Assembly (NCBI RefSeq): GCF_001280845.1
Contig: NZ_LGHP01000001.1
Coordinates: 801,905 to 865,904 of the forward strand
Origin: Bacillus sp. FJAT-28004
GTDB lineage: Bacteria > Bacillota > Bacilli > Paenibacillales > Paenibacillaceae
Reading direction: 5' to 3'
Length of the DNA: 64,000 nucleotides
In this document: positions 1-9,686 of the stretch, in pieces
Layout of the letters: each line of letters opens with the position of its first letter
How positions within the stretch are numbered: position 1 is the stretch's first letter
Notes under the pieces: model-generated
What the model saw: only the letters and a program-made list of their open reading frames with translations
Database searches by the model: none
Told to the model about the DNA's origin: nothing
Program-made: the position numbers and the translations under genes

Positions 1-61
1 TAGCTTTGACGAAGAAATATAAGATAAGCAGAAGCTAATAATATACTTTCTTATATTTTAA

Positions 62-87
62 AAAAATCCCTCCTTCGGGGGATTTTT
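62..87 (+). terminator. Intrinsic terminator of the gene upstream of dnaB
   Basis: A nine-base stem (62-70 with 79-87) around a UUCG-containing loop ends in a run of five T. It closes a gene that lies outside the window to the left. Bases 15-58 before it contain an AT-rich inverted repeat, AAATATAAGA with TCTTATATTT. Confidence 0.8.
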
Positions 88-163
88 CTATTTTTCGACT
101 CGTCCTGAACATCGGTTTTTATGTTAAAATGATAGAATGTTAGTTAAGGATGGAGCTGATGCT

Positions 164-1696
164 ATGCGCATCAATAATATATTGCAGTACACGGAACACC
201 ACCGTTATTACATTTTTCGCGATTTTTCGCTAAGCAGCCTCGACTACAAAATGCTGTCGTTAATCTATCAGCCGATGATTGGTGCATTTGCCGTCGCATT
301 TTACCAGCAGCTTTATCATGGTATTGCCGAAGGCACCTCAGGATACTCTTCTATTGAACCGCAGCGCAAGTTATTTCTTGGTTTAGGGCTGGAGATGAAC
401 GAGCGCGGACGCAAGCATCTTATCGAGCAGGCATCGAAGCTGGAAGCTGTTGGTTTGCTGCAAACGTCACGATTAGGCGTCCCTGATAATGCCGATGTTA
501 TTTATGAATATGAGCTGTCGCAGCCGTTGTCGCCAGTCGAATTTTTTCGCAATATGCATTTAACGATGCTGCTGCGCGATAAGGTCGGCAAATATGCGGT
601 AATCTCGCTTCGAGAGTCATTTGGTGCCAGTGAACCGGATGAGCTGGCAGGGGCGAAATTAACGAAAGAAAATATTTCAGTGCCTTTCTATGAGCTGTTT
701 AAGCTTAATATGCAATCCGTAGATAATGAGCTTGAGCAAGCGCTGACGGAGGTTGCGCCATCAAGGCAATCAGCCGTAAGGCCAGCACAAGCAACGGCAG
801 GAATACCCTATGGCGAAATTATTTTGCGTTTTCCTCGTAATTCCGCAAACCGCCGCTTTGTTGAGCGACTGAGAAGCGATGAGGAACAACTATCTCAGGT
901 GAATTACGTAGCTTATAAATATAATCTGGCCGTAGTTGATATTTGTCGTCTGCTTGATGAGGATGGTATTTTCGGTGAGAGCGGCGTGCTTAATGTTGAC
1001 GAGCTTCAGCTGCGTGCCAATCAGTTTTATAGGCAGGACAAGAAACGGGAAGGCGAACGTGAGCGAGCGCTGTCACGTACGAAAGTGATTGCAGATGAGG
1101 AAACCGTTGATCAAGAAGATTTGACGGAGGAATTCGAGGTACAGGAACAGCATTATTTGCAAGTTCCGAATCAGCTTAGTGGCCGCTGTGACGTTCAGCA
1201 ATATAACATGCTAATGAGAAATGAGCCTCATACACGGTTCCTTCAGCGCTTTTTCCCCGGCGCGGTACCGGATTGGATCGAACGTGTATTTGAACGCATT
1301 GACCTCAACTATAAATTAGCAGCCCCCGTTATAAATGTTCTCATTCATTATGTTATAGGTGCTAACGATGCGCAGCGTGTGACAAAAACCTTTTTGGATG
1401 CTGTGGCGTCGAACATGCTCGTGAAACAAATCGATACATTTGAGAAGGCTGTGCTTTATGTGAGAGAACAAGCCCAAGTGGAGCAGGATAAGGAGCGCCG
1501 CAAGGAAGCTGCGACCAGCTACGCGGGCGGAGGCTTCAACGGCTCGAAGGGCGGCTCTCGAAGCGGAGGCAACAGCAGGGGAACATCCCGCAAGCCTTCG
1601 ATTCCAATTGTACAGGAAAATCAATCTACCTCGGCAGTTTCAGCCGACGAGCTTGAAGAGCTGCTGAAGCTGGCTCGGAAATTAGACGGTAAATAA
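164..1696 (+). CDS. dnaB: Replication initiation and membrane attachment protein DnaB
   Basis: This is the Firmicute DnaB, a co-loader that works with DnaD and DnaI to place the replicative helicase at oriC and at restart sites; it is not the helicase that carries the same name in E. coli. The 510-residue product has the family's two DnaB/DnaD-type helical regions, with the second around residues 340-440, followed by a Gly/Ser-rich basic linker near residues 460-480. An in-frame ATG lies at 137, but AAGGATGGAG at 146-155 sits eight bases before the ATG at 164, so I take 164 as the start. dnaI follows after 18 bases, the usual dnaB-dnaI operon of Bacillales. Family assignment is firm from sequence character and synteny. 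Confidence 0.9.
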   Translation: MRINNILQYTEHHRYYIFRDFSLSSLDYKMLSLIYQPMIGAFAVAFYQQLYHGIAEGTSGYSSIEPQRKLFLGLGLEMNERGRKHLIEQASKLEAVGLLQTSRLGVPDNADVIYEYELSQPLSPVEFFRNMHLTMLLRDKVGKYAVISLRESFGASEPDELAGAKLTKENISVPFYELFKLNMQSVDNELEQALTEVAPSRQSAVRPAQATAGIPYGEIILRFPRNSANRRFVERLRSDEEQLSQVNYVAYKYNLAVVDICRLLDEDGIFGESGVLNVDELQLRANQFYRQDKKREGERERALSRTKVIADEETVDQEDLTEEFEVQEQHYLQVPNQLSGRCDVQQYNMLMRNEPHTRFLQRFFPGAVPDWIERVFERIDLNYKLAAPVINVLIHYVIGANDAQRVTKTFLDAVASNMLVKQIDTFEKAVLYVREQAQVEQDKERRKEAATSYAGGGFNGSKGGSRSGGNSRGTSRKPSIPIVQENQSTSAVSADELEELLKLARKLDGK

Positions 1697-1714
1697 AAAA
1701 GGCGGTGTAAGCAG

Positions 1715-2674
1715 ATGATGGAGTCAATGGGCGAATTGCTGAAGGCTTGGCCCTCCGGCAAAACTTTTACGGAAAAGGCGGAGCATAAGCTGACTGAGCT
1801 GCTTGCAGAACCGCTTGTAGAGAAGCTGCGGGTTAAATATCCGGATTTGGATGAGCAGACGATACGTCTTAATTTGAATCGGGTTTATCAATATGTTACG
1901 GAATACCGGAATTGCTCGAATTGCCCGGGTTTAGATAATTGTCCGAATGATTTCGAAGGACACTATACTCTGCTTAGCTCTGAAACGGTGAATGGGCTAA
2001 CGCAGTTATATGACCGTAAGGTAGCATGCAAGAAATTTAACGCTCGTCAGAATGAGGATCAGATTAGAAGCCGGATTAGAAGCTTCTACATAGACGAGAA
2101 GGCGCTGCAGCGCGGATACTCGTCCGCTGAGATTATAACGAGGGATCTTGAGCGCGCAAAGGCGGTTGGACAAGTTCAGAAATATATCGACCGTACAAAA
2201 GAGCATGGATTGCAGGAGGAAGGCTTGTATTTGGCAGGCCGCTTCGGAACGGGCAAGACATTTCTGATGTGTTATTTACTTCATGAGCTTGCGAAGGCTG
2301 GGTATTCGGGTGTGATCGTGTACATGCCTGACTTTGTGGAAGATCTGAAGACGCTTATGCATGAGCCGGGCAAGCTCAAGGAAACGGTCGAGATGATGAA
2401 AGAAACCGATCTGCTTATCTTTGATGATATGGGCGCAGAAAACTTAAACCCTTGGGTCCGTGATCATGTGCTCGGTGCGATCTTGAATTATCGGATGCAG
2501 CGCAAGCCAACGTTCTACACCTCCAACTACGAGCTGGAGGCGCTTGAGAGGCATTTCAGCTTCACGAGCAAGGATGGCGATGAGCTGCATAAGGGGCAGC
2601 GTATAATGGACCGAATACGGCCTTACGTAGAGGTCATTATGGTTACTGGTGAGAACAAGCGTGGACAGAAGTAA
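1715..2674 (+). CDS. dnaI: Primosomal protein DnaI, helicase loader
   Basis: DnaI is an AAA+ ATPase that loads the replicative helicase. The N-terminal domain shows the zinc-binding residues C67, C70, C76 and H83 (the CSNC segment and following), matching the zinc site known in Bacillus DnaI. The C-terminal AAA+ domain has a Walker A GRFGTGKT near residue 176 and a Walker B LLIFDDMG. The 319-residue length is normal. A ggcggtg ribosome binding site precedes the first ATG; a second ATG follows at once and either could be used. A strong terminator lies 9 bases after the stop, so dnaB-dnaI ends here. Confidence 0.95.
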   Translation: MMESMGELLKAWPSGKTFTEKAEHKLTELLAEPLVEKLRVKYPDLDEQTIRLNLNRVYQYVTEYRNCSNCPGLDNCPNDFEGHYTLLSSETVNGLTQLYDRKVACKKFNARQNEDQIRSRIRSFYIDEKALQRGYSSAEIITRDLERAKAVGQVQKYIDRTKEHGLQEEGLYLAGRFGTGKTFLMCYLLHELAKAGYSGVIVYMPDFVEDLKTLMHEPGKLKETVEMMKETDLLIFDDMGAENLNPWVRDHVLGAILNYRMQRKPTFYTSNYELEALERHFSFTSKDGDELHKGQRIMDRIRPYVEVIMVTGENKRGQK

Positions 2675-2682
2675 TCGATCAT

Positions 2683-2736
2683 AGCTTTGGTTAGCGGATT
2701 CCTGTATCAGGAATCCGCCAACCAAAGCTTTTTTTA
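2683..2736 (+). terminator. Terminator of dnaB-dnaI
   Basis: A stem of about 22 bp (AGCTTTGGTTAGCGGATTCC with its near-perfect complement) closes on a three-to-five-base loop and is followed by seven T. One G-C/A mismatch is present in the stem. Confidence 0.9.
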
Positions 2737-2878
2737 TGGAGGATTTGAGCAGTGCCAAGCTTTATCTCACTATGGTTGAAAGCGCATTCAGTATAGGGGT
2801 TGTTTTTAGATTGGATGGTTAGTTCATCATTCTTATAAAGCTTTCTTATAGGACTTATCAATTATTTGAAATTAAGTA

Positions 2879-2942
2879 TTGACAGAAAGTGGGGGGCACT
2901 GGTAAGATTCTTCCATAACCAACTAAGCAGGTAGGAATAATG
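2879..2942 (+). promoter_or_regulatory. Promoter of the sulfate operon with possible CymR-like operator
   Basis: TTGACA at 2879-2884 and TAAGAT at 2903-2908 are separated by 18 bases. Just after the expected start of transcription lies a segment (2911-2942) ending in GGTAGGAATAATG, which resembles the 3' half of the Bacillus CymR operator; the 5' half matches poorly. CymR is the known repressor of sulfur uptake genes, so the position is sensible but the call is tentative. The rest of the 385-base gap (2675-3059) holds the dnaI terminator and an 8-bp inverted repeat (AGAAACAT near 2983 with ATGTTTCT near 3014). I see no S-box or T-box here. Confidence 0.5.
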
Positions 2943-3059
2943 TTTTCCGACCGGACGAACCGGAGTAAACACCTATATTAGGAGAAACATAATTACTGTT
3001 ATTAACCATCATAAATGTTTCTGCAAGCCTGTTAATTAAAAAAAGGGGTGTATGAGAAG

Positions 3060-4160
3060 ATGAAGAAAATTACTCATGTTCGTTCCGCAGTTATTCTATT
3101 GGCATTAGTGCTGGTTTTGGCTGCTTGCGGTCAAGGCGGCAACAACAAAACAAACAAAGAAACGAATAAGCCTGCTAACGAGACAGCGGCAACAGATACA
3201 CCGGCCACTGAAAAACCAAAACCTCCGGTTGAACTTCTGAATGTATCCTACGACCCTACTCGTGAGCTTTATGTAGCATTTAACGAAGCATTCTCGAAGC
3301 ATTGGAAAGCTGAAACGGGCCAAGACGTGACCATTAAACAATCACATGGCGGTTCCGGTAAACAAGGCCGCGCAGTTATTGATGGCCTGAAAGCGGATGT
3401 AGTAACGCTTGCACTTGGTTATGACATCGATGCAATCGTTGAACCAGGACTCATCAAAGCGGATTGGCAATCAAAGTTTGAGCACAATAGCGCACCCTAC
3501 ACATCAACAATCGTATTTCTAGTTCGTAAAGGAAACCCAAAGGGCATTAAGGATTGGAACGATTTAATCAAGGATAAAGTTGAAGTCATTACTCCAAACC
3601 CTAAAACGTCTGGCGGAGCACGTTGGAACTACCTTGCGGCATGGGGCTATGCGCTCAAGCAAAACGGAAATGATGAAGCGAAGGCACAGGAGTTTGTTAC
3701 ACAATTATTCAAGCATGTACCTGTACTGGATTCCGGTGCACGCGGATCAACGACTACTTTTGTAGAACGTGGAATTGGCGATGTATTGCTTGCTTGGGAG
3801 AATGAGGCTTTCCTATCCATTAATGAGCTTGGTCCAGATAAATTTGAAATCGTATATCCTTCCCTAAGCATCCTTGCTGAACCACCAGTTGCTGTTGTTG
3901 ACAAAGTGGTTGACGAGCGCGGAACTCGTGAAGTAGCTGAAGCTTACCTGAAATATCTCTATACAGAAGAAGGCCAAGAAATTGCGGCTAAAAACTACTA
4001 CCGTCCAATTTCCGAGACTGTTGCTGCGAAGTATGCTGATCAGTTCAAATCCCTTGATTTACTTTCGATTGATAAAGATTTTGGCGGCTGGAAAGAAGCG
4101 CAAACCAAACACTTTGCAGACGGCGGAGTTTTCGACAAAATTTACACGCCAGGTTCATAA
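3060..4160 (+). CDS. sbp: Sulfate ABC transporter substrate-binding lipoprotein
   Basis: A 366-residue extracellular solute-binding protein that captures sulfate or thiosulfate for the CysTW permease. The N-terminus is a lipoprotein signal with lipobox LAAC and Cys23 as the lipidated residue, followed by a Lys/Asn/Thr-rich spacer to about residue 50. The family signatures [10 protein letters not shown] and the SHGGSGKQ segment (sulfate-binding loop) are present. A GTG at 3048 lies in frame, but AAGGGGTG at 3043-3050 is spaced for the ATG at 3060. It is the first gene of sbp-cysT-cysW-yezD. Confidence 0.93.
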   Translation: MKKITHVRSAVILLALVLVLAACGQGGNNKTNKETNKPANETAATDTPATEKPKPPVELLNVSYDPTRELYVAFNEAFSKHWKAETGQDVTIKQSHGGSGKQGRAVIDGLKADVVTLALGYDIDAIVEPGLIKADWQSKFEHNSAPYTSTIVFLVRKGNPKGIKDWNDLIKDKVEVITPNPKTSGGARWNYLAAWGYALKQNGNDEAKAQEFVTQLFKHVPVLDSGARGSTTTFVERGIGDVLLAWENEAFLSINELGPDKFEIVYPSLSILAEPPVAVVDKVVDERGTREVAEAYLKYLYTEEGQEIAAKNYYRPISETVAAKYADQFKSLDLLSIDKDFGGWKEAQTKHFADGGVFDKIYTPGS

Positions 4161-4194
4161 TGCAAGGTATAAACAAGATTGGAGCTGACTTCAC

Positions 4195-5028
4195 ATGAAA
4201 GGTTCCAAGCCCCGTAACGTACTGCCGGGTTTTGGTTTATCGCTTGGGTTCACTTTGTTTTACTTAAGCATTATTGTGTTGATTCCGCTGACTGCCGTTT
4301 TTTTCAAAACGGCAGAGCTCAGCTGGTCCGAGTTTTGGAACACAGTTACTAATGCACGTGTCGTTGCTTCTTACCGAGTCAGCTTCCTTACAGCATTTTT
4401 CGCTGGACTTGTTAATGCTGTATTCGGATTACTAATCGCATGGGTGCTCGTTCGTTATCAGTTTCCAGGCAAAAAAATTATAGACAGCTTAGTCGATTTG
4501 CCATTCGCTTTGCCAACAGCGGTTGCTGGCATAGCGTTGACTGCAATTTACGCCCCGAATGGTTGGATTGGCTCGCTGCTCGAACCGCTAGGCGTTAAGG
4601 TTGCTTACTCCCCGATCGGCATTACTATCGCCCTTATATTCATTGGGCTTCCGTTTGTAGTTCGTACGGTGCAGCCGGTACTTCAGGATATGGAGAAAGA
4701 AACGGAAGAGGCGGCAGTTATGCTTGGAGCATATCGCTTGCGAACTTTTTGGAAAGTAATCTTGCCTGAGTTGTTGCCGGCATTGTTAACGGGTTTCGCA
4801 CTCGCTTTTGCTAGAGGTATCGGTGAATATGGCTCGGTTGTGTTTATTTCGGGCAATATGCCGCTGAAAACGGAAATAACTCCACTGCTCATCATGACGA
4901 AGCTGGAGCAATATGATTACGCTGGCGCTACTGCCATTGCACTCGTAATGCTCGTTGTATCCTTCCTGATGCTGCTAGTCATTAATTTACTGCAGTGGCG
5001 AATGAATCGCCGCACAGTGTCAGACTAA
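4195..5028 (+). CDS. cysT: Sulfate ABC transporter permease CysT
   Basis: Inner-membrane permease subunit of the sulfate/thiosulfate transporter, 277 residues with about six membrane segments. The cytoplasmic coupling loop [21 protein letters not shown] (around residues 172-190) carries the EAA motif that docks the ATPase. GGAGCTGA precedes the ATG at a normal distance. It lies 34 bases after sbp and 17 bases before cysW. No ATPase gene (cysA) follows in this operon. Confidence 0.93.
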   Translation: MKGSKPRNVLPGFGLSLGFTLFYLSIIVLIPLTAVFFKTAELSWSEFWNTVTNARVVASYRVSFLTAFFAGLVNAVFGLLIAWVLVRYQFPGKKIIDSLVDLPFALPTAVAGIALTAIYAPNGWIGSLLEPLGVKVAYSPIGITIALIFIGLPFVVRTVQPVLQDMEKETEEAAVMLGAYRLRTFWKVILPELLPALLTGFALAFARGIGEYGSVVFISGNMPLKTEITPLLIMTKLEQYDYAGATAIALVMLVVSFLMLLVINLLQWRMNRRTVSD

Positions 5029-5045
5029 GGAGGGGGCTTATTCAA

Positions 5046-5930
5046 ATGGCTGGAGCAATAACGGTTCACACTAATGGAGAAGCTTCCAAACGCCCACGTC
5101 ATATTACAGAATCGGGTCCCGTTCGATGGCTTCTGATCGTAATCGCCATGTTATTTCTGGGATTAGTTGTATTGCTGCCGCTGGTATCGGTGTTTGTTGA
5201 AGCATTAAAAAAAGGCGTAGGCGTATACATTGATTCTATTACGGAGCCAGATGCTTTGTCGGCGCTTAAGCTTACGCTTATCGTTGCCTTGATCGCTGTT
5301 CCTGTTAATACGGTTTTTGGTATAGCTGCGGCCTGGGCAATCAGCAAATTTCGTTTTCGCGGTAAAAATATTTTGATTACATTAATCGATTTGCCATTTG
5401 CCGTATCGCCGGTCATTTCTGGATTGATCTATGTGCTTTTATTTGGAGCACAAGGATTTTTTGGACCTTGGCTGGATGAGCGGGGCATCCAAATTATTTT
5501 CGCTGTTCCCGGAATCGTGCTGGCAACCGTATTTGTTACGGTTCCCTTTGTCGCTCGTGAGCTTATCCCGCTAATGCAGGCACAGGGCGTCCAAGAGGAG
5601 GAAGCGGCTGCAAGTTTAGGAGCTAAAGGCTGGCAAATTTTTTGGAAGGTTACCCTGCCGAATATCAAGTGGGGACTATTATATGGCGTTATTTTGTGTA
5701 ATGCTCGTGCAATGGGCGAATTCGGTGCGGTATCTGTCGTATCCGGCCATATCCGCGGCGAGACGAACACGCTGCCGCTGCATATTGAGATTTTGTACAA
5801 TGAATATCAATTTTCGGCGTCATTCGCAGTTGCATCTTTGCTTGTCATGCTTGCGGTCGTAACGATGATCGTGAAGAGCATTGTAGAGTGGAAGTCTGGT
5901 GCGCAGAAGCCAGTGGAGAAAGTCGAATAA
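5046..5930 (+). CDS. cysW: Sulfate ABC transporter permease CysW
   Basis: Partner permease of CysT, 294 residues with about six membrane segments and a coupling loop [20 protein letters not shown]. The frame is open from 4995, inside cysT, but AAGGAGGGGG at 5028-5037 points to the ATG at 5046. The N-terminus has an unusually long polar leader of about 30 residues before the first membrane helix. The next gene is yezD rather than cysA. Confidence 0.92.
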   Translation: MAGAITVHTNGEASKRPRHITESGPVRWLLIVIAMLFLGLVVLLPLVSVFVEALKKGVGVYIDSITEPDALSALKLTLIVALIAVPVNTVFGIAAAWAISKFRFRGKNILITLIDLPFAVSPVISGLIYVLLFGAQGFFGPWLDERGIQIIFAVPGIVLATVFVTVPFVARELIPLMQAQGVQEEEAAASLGAKGWQIFWKVTLPNIKWGLLYGVILCNARAMGEFGAVSVVSGHIRGETNTLPLHIEILYNEYQFSASFAVASLLVMLAVVTMIVKSIVEWKSGAQKPVEKVE

Positions 5931-5955
5931 ATCAAATCAAACGGAGGGGTTTCGA

Positions 5956-6198
5956 ATGGCAAAACCGCTAGAGTTAGATGAGCAATGGCTGGAGCGTATT
6001 AGCGAACAAGTAACAGGTCTTAATTATGGGCATGTGACGATTACTGTCCATGATGGAAAAATTGTACAGATCGACCGGACGGAAAGAACGCGTTATGATG
6101 GTCCCTCTCAGAAGAAGCAGGTTCCGTCCGAGTCTCAACAGCAATCGAAGCAGCGGGAGAATCAATCTGCAGGTGAAGCGCTTAGAATTGTGCAGTAG
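5956..6198 (+). CDS. yezD: YezD family small protein (DUF2292)
   Basis: An 80-residue soluble protein. Residues 10-45 carry the DUF2292 signature, including YGHVTITVHDGKIVQIDRTER; the C-terminal 30 residues are a low-complexity Gln/Ser/Lys tail. The frame is open from 5899, overlapping cysW, but ACGGAGGGG at 5941-5949 fixes the ATG at 5956. The biochemical role of the family is unknown. Its place as last gene of the sulfate operon suggests, by inference only, a role in sulfur assimilation. Confidence 0.85.
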   Translation: MAKPLELDEQWLERISEQVTGLNYGHVTITVHDGKIVQIDRTERTRYDGPSQKKQVPSESQQQSKQRENQSAGEALRIVQ

Positions 6199-6230
6199 CC
6201 CTCCCATTGGACACGATAAAAAATAGTTCG

Positions 6231-6267
6231 CAACAAACCCAATGCTGCGCAGGCATTGGGTTTGTTG
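6231..6267 (+). terminator. Terminator-like hairpin after yezD
   Basis: A perfect 15-bp stem (CAACAAACCCAATGC with its complement) closes on a seven-base loop. The T-run after it is weak (TATTCTGG), so termination may be incomplete or rely on stem stability. Confidence 0.65.
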
Positions 6268-6440
6268 TATTCTGGAAGAAAAGTATTTCATAAGCCCAGC
6301 GGTGCGAATAACGCGAAGCTAAAACCGAATTGGAAGGGCAGCATCCCTCTCCATACATGAACTCATCAAAGTAGTAATATTGATTAATAGACCCATCAAA
6401 CGCTCATTGGGCTCTTAAAGGGCTGGGAGGAGAGACGTCT

Positions 6441-7370
6441 ATGAAAGCGGATGCCGTGTTTGAGGGCGGGGGAGTAAGGGGAATTGCGTTCATTGGCGCC
6501 ATACAGGTAATGGAGGCGAGCGGATACGAGTGGGAACGCTTGGCGGGAACATCGGCCGGTTCCGTCGTGGCTGCGCTTCTGGCCTGCGGGTATAGTGCAG
6601 GCGAATTGGTCGAAATCATGTATAAGCTCGATTATTCTCGTTTGCTTGGGAGAACCTGGGTTCATTCATTACCCATTCTCGGCAAAGCGCTTCCGCTTCT
6701 TTTTCGATCGGGAATCTATCTGAACACGCCATTGGAAGAGAGGTTAACGTACTGGTTGAACCGAAAAGGGGTGTCTACCTTCGGGGACTTGCCGGAGGGC
6801 AAGCTGAAAATCATTGCTTCCGATATCAGCAGCGGGAAGATGATGGTTCTGCCGGACGATCTCTCTCGCTACGGTATTTCGCCTTCCCAGTTCCCGATTG
6901 CCGCCGCGGTTAGAATGAGTACGACGATTCCCTATTTCTTTCAGCCTTACCGATTACGGACAAAGCTAAAAAGAAAACCGTTTTATATTCTTGACGGGGG
7001 ACTACTCAGCAACTATCCGATCTGGCTCTTTGACGTAGAGGGGATTCCGAATTGGCCCACGTTTGGATTCCGGCTATTAGGGGACCGTACGGAAACCCCT
7101 TTTTATGAGATTCGTGGTCCCATCTCCATGTTCCACGCCATGTTCCAGACGATGCTTAAAGCCCATGACCAGCGGCATGTGGATAGCCATTCCGAACGGC
7201 GGACTGTTTTTATCCCAACAGGCAAGGTAAGTGCAACACAGTTTGGCCTGGGCGCCGAAGACCGGGATATGCTGTTTCATTCCGGGCAAAACGCCGCCCG
7301 TAAGTTTTTGGCCGACTGGGATTATGAGGAATACATTAAGGCATTTCGGATCTCTCAGAAACGTGATTAA
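6441..7370 (+). CDS. Patatin-like phospholipase
   Basis: A 309-residue patatin-family acyl hydrolase expected to cleave phospholipid acyl esters with a Ser-Asp dyad. Visible are the oxyanion-hole motif GGGVRGIAF (residues 10-18), the nucleophile elbow GTSAG with Ser38, and the DGG motif with Asp185. The ATG at 6441 follows GGGAGGAGAG. There is no signal peptide, so it should be cytoplasmic. Codon choice (more CCG, CGG and GGG) looks GC-richer than in its neighbours, and it sits alone between two hairpins, so it may have been inserted here separately. Its substrate is not known. Confidence 0.88.
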   Translation: MKADAVFEGGGVRGIAFIGAIQVMEASGYEWERLAGTSAGSVVAALLACGYSAGELVEIMYKLDYSRLLGRTWVHSLPILGKALPLLFRSGIYLNTPLEERLTYWLNRKGVSTFGDLPEGKLKIIASDISSGKMMVLPDDLSRYGISPSQFPIAAAVRMSTTIPYFFQPYRLRTKLKRKPFYILDGGLLSNYPIWLFDVEGIPNWPTFGFRLLGDRTETPFYEIRGPISMFHAMFQTMLKAHDQRHVDSHSERRTVFIPTGKVSATQFGLGAEDRDMLFHSGQNAARKFLADWDYEEYIKAFRISQKRD

Positions 7371-7396
7371 ACAGGTTCATACCTATAATGGGCAAC

Positions 7397-7427
7397 AAAA
7401 AAAGGAGCAGCAAGCTGCTCCTTTTTC
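7397..7427. terminator. Bidirectional terminator between the patatin gene and yqzM
   Basis: An 8-bp GC-rich stem GGAGCAGC/GCTGCTCC with a two-base centre is flanked by seven A on the left and five T on the right, so it can stop transcription from both convergent genes. Confidence 0.88.
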
Positions 7428-7574
7428 TTATGAAATGATGAATTTCACGATTACAGCAATAGCGAAAATGACGGTCATAAAACCGAGCATGCCGCCAAAG
7501 CCGAAAACGACGTCCATCAAGTCATGGCGAGGCTCTTCGTTAAAATGCTCGCGCGGGTCTCTTACATTTTCCAT
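7428..7574 (-). CDS. yqzM: YqzM family small membrane protein
   Basis: A 48-residue protein read leftward, starting MENVRDPREHFNEEPRHDL and ending in one hydrophobic helix, from about residue 21 to the end (VVFGFGGMLGF then VIFAIAVIVKF). GGAGG lies nine bases before the ATG. The acidic/basic N-terminus with an ND/HDL segment and a C-terminal helix fits the YqzM family of Bacillales, whose function is unknown. It is too short for many gene callers but has a clean ribosome binding site and a shared terminator. Confidence 0.82.
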   Translation of the reverse strand: MENVRDPREHFNEEPRHDLMDVVFGFGGMLGFMTVIFAIAVIVKFIIS

Positions 7575-7781
7575 CGTTGACGTCCTCCTTGAAAAAGACC
7601 GTTACGTAAGTAACAACCAATATACGGTCGTCTTTATGTAGTATCGGTTTATTCAACTTATATTAGTATACTCAAACTGGCAAACAGTTGTAAAGTCAGA
7701 AGCGGTGACAATTGTAAGACAAAGTATGGTCGAGTTATGATAAAATATGTACAGAATCATCTGGCAGTCGGAGGCGAGAGC

Positions 7782-9686
7782 ATGGATCATCAGCATACGG
7801 ATCGGGAGCAGGCAGAACAGCAGCTTGCAGAGGCAAAAGAGACGATACGGAACAAACTAGCTTTGCTCCCGGATCAATCAGGCTGTTACCTCATGAAAAA
7901 CAGCGAAGGTGTCATCATTTATGTAGGTAAGGCGAAGGTGCTCAAAAATCGAGTGCGTTCTTATTTTAACGGCAGCCACAATGGAAAGACTCAGCGGCTC
8001 GTATCAGAAATTCGCGATTTTGAATTCATTGTAACCTCAAGCAATATGGAGGCACTCATTTTAGAATGTAACTTGATCAAACAATACCATCCGAGATATA
8101 ACGTCCTTTTGAAGGATGATAAAACATTCCCATATATAAAAATAACGAACGAGAAACATCCGAAGCTCGAGGTCACTAGACGCATCATTAAAGACAAAGG
8201 CAAGTACTTCGGACCTTATCCGAATGCTTATGCGGCTCAGCAAACGAAGAAACTTCTCGATCGGCTTTATCCGCTGCGCAAATGCAAGACACTCCCGGAT
8301 AAGGTGTGCTTATATTATCATCTTGGACAATGTATTGCGCCATGTGAATTTGATGTACAGCAGACGGAATACGATCGGATGATTCAAGAAATTTCAAAGT
8401 TTCTTAACGGCGGTCAAGATGTCGTGAAAAATGAGCTGCAGCGCAAGATGGAGGAAGCTGCCGAGAAGCTTGAATTTGAGCGTGCGAAGGAGTTTCGGGA
8501 TCAGCTAATTGCTATCGATGCTGTTATGGAGAAGCAGAAGATTACAATGTCGGATGCGCTTGACCGTGATATTTTTGGTTTTGCGGTAGATAAGGGCTGG
8601 ATGTGCGTTCAAATATTGTATATGCGCCAAGGCAAGCTTATTGAACGGCATGGCACGACATTTCCTTATTACGGGGAAGCGTATGATGATTTCATGACAT
8701 TCGTGACGCAGTATTACAGCGATAATCCGGCATTGCCTAAGCAAATACTGCTGCCAGTGCCGCCAGAGTTAGAGGCTGCAGAAACAGTAGATGGGGTGGC
8801 AATAGTCGACGAGACAGCTTCTACGCACGCTGACGATGTTATTGCATCCTTGCATAGCTGGCTGAAGGTAAAGGTGCTCATGCCGCAGCGCGGACGCAAG
8901 AGCGAGGTCGTGACGATGGCTATAGATAACGCGAAGGTGATGCTGGATGAGAAATTCAGACTTATTGAGCGGGATGAGGAACGGAGCGTTAAAGCGGCAG
9001 AGTCGCTTGCCGGCTGGCTTGGACTGGGTGAAGTACGCCGAATTGAAGCGTTTGATAACTCAAATATTCAAGGTACGAATCCAGTTTCGGCAATGGTCGT
9101 ATTTACAGATGGTAAGCCAGACCGCAAAGAATACCGCAAATACAAGGTGAAAACAGTACAAGGTCCGGATGATTACGAAACGATGCGCGAGGTTATACGG
9201 CGTCGCTATGAGCGTGTGGTGAAGGAAGATTTGGCACCTCCAGATCTGATCGTGGTCGATGGAGGCAAAGGGCAAATATCAGCAGCGCTAGACGTGCTTG
9301 AGAATGAGCTTGGTTTGTATATTCCTGTATGCGGTCTTGTGAAGGATGCGAAGCACAAGACGGCGCAGCTTATGACAGGAGATCCTGCGGAAATTGTTCC
9401 TTTGCCAAGGGATAGCCAAGAGTTTTATTTGCTGCAGCGCATTCAAGATGAGGTGCATCGTTTTGCGATTACATTCCACCGCGAGCAGCGCGCCAAGTCC
9501 ATGGTTGAGTCGAAGCTTGATTCGATTCCGGGTATCGGCGAGAAGCGCCGCAAGCTGCTGCTCAAGCATTTTGGCTCGATCAAAAAAATAAAAGAGGCCT
9601 CAGTCGAAGACTTTCGGCCTCTATCTATTGGAGATAAATTAGCTGCGCAAATTATAGCTGCTCTAGGGGAGGAGTCGTCGTCATAG
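7782..9686 (+). CDS. uvrC: Excinuclease ABC subunit C
   Basis: UvrC makes both incisions in nucleotide excision repair after UvrA and UvrB find the lesion. The 634-residue protein has an N-terminal GIY-YIG nuclease (GCYLMKN ... IIYVGKAK, residues about 20-100), a UVR motif for UvrB contact near residues 200-240, a C-terminal RNase H-like nuclease (FDNSNIQGT ... [10 protein letters not shown]) and terminal helix-hairpin-helix repeats ([17 protein letters not shown]). An ATG at 7737 is in frame, but TCGGAGGCGA at 7769-7778 favours 7782. Its last 35 bases overlap the convergent protease gene. Confidence 0.95.
   Translation: MDHQHTDREQAEQQLAEAKETIRNKLALLPDQSGCYLMKNSEGVIIYVGKAKVLKNRVRSYFNGSHNGKTQRLVSEIRDFEFIVTSSNMEALILECNLIKQYHPRYNVLLKDDKTFPYIKITNEKHPKLEVTRRIIKDKGKYFGPYPNAYAAQQTKKLLDRLYPLRKCKTLPDKVCLYYHLGQCIAPCEFDVQQTEYDRMIQEISKFLNGGQDVVKNELQRKMEEAAEKLEFERAKEFRDQLIAIDAVMEKQKITMSDALDRDIFGFAVDKGWMCVQILYMRQGKLIERHGTTFPYYGEAYDDFMTFVTQYYSDNPALPKQILLPVPPELEAAETVDGVAIVDETASTHADDVIASLHSWLKVKVLMPQRGRKSEVVTMAIDNAKVMLDEKFRLIERDEERSVKAAESLAGWLGLGEVRRIEAFDNSNIQGTNPVSAMVVFTDGKPDRKEYRKYKVKTVQGPDDYETMREVIRRRYERVVKEDLAPPDLIVVDGGKGQISAALDVLENELGLYIPVCGLVKDAKHKTAQLMTGDPAEIVPLPRDSQEFYLLQRIQDEVHRFAITFHREQRAKSMVESKLDSIPGIGEKRRKLLLKHFGSIKKIKEASVEDFRPLSIGDKLAAQIIAALGEESSS

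Noticed and set aside
2737..3059. Possible S-box or T-box before the sulfate operon.
   Set aside because: None of the conserved aptamer blocks is present, unlike the clear SAM riboswitch at 23150.
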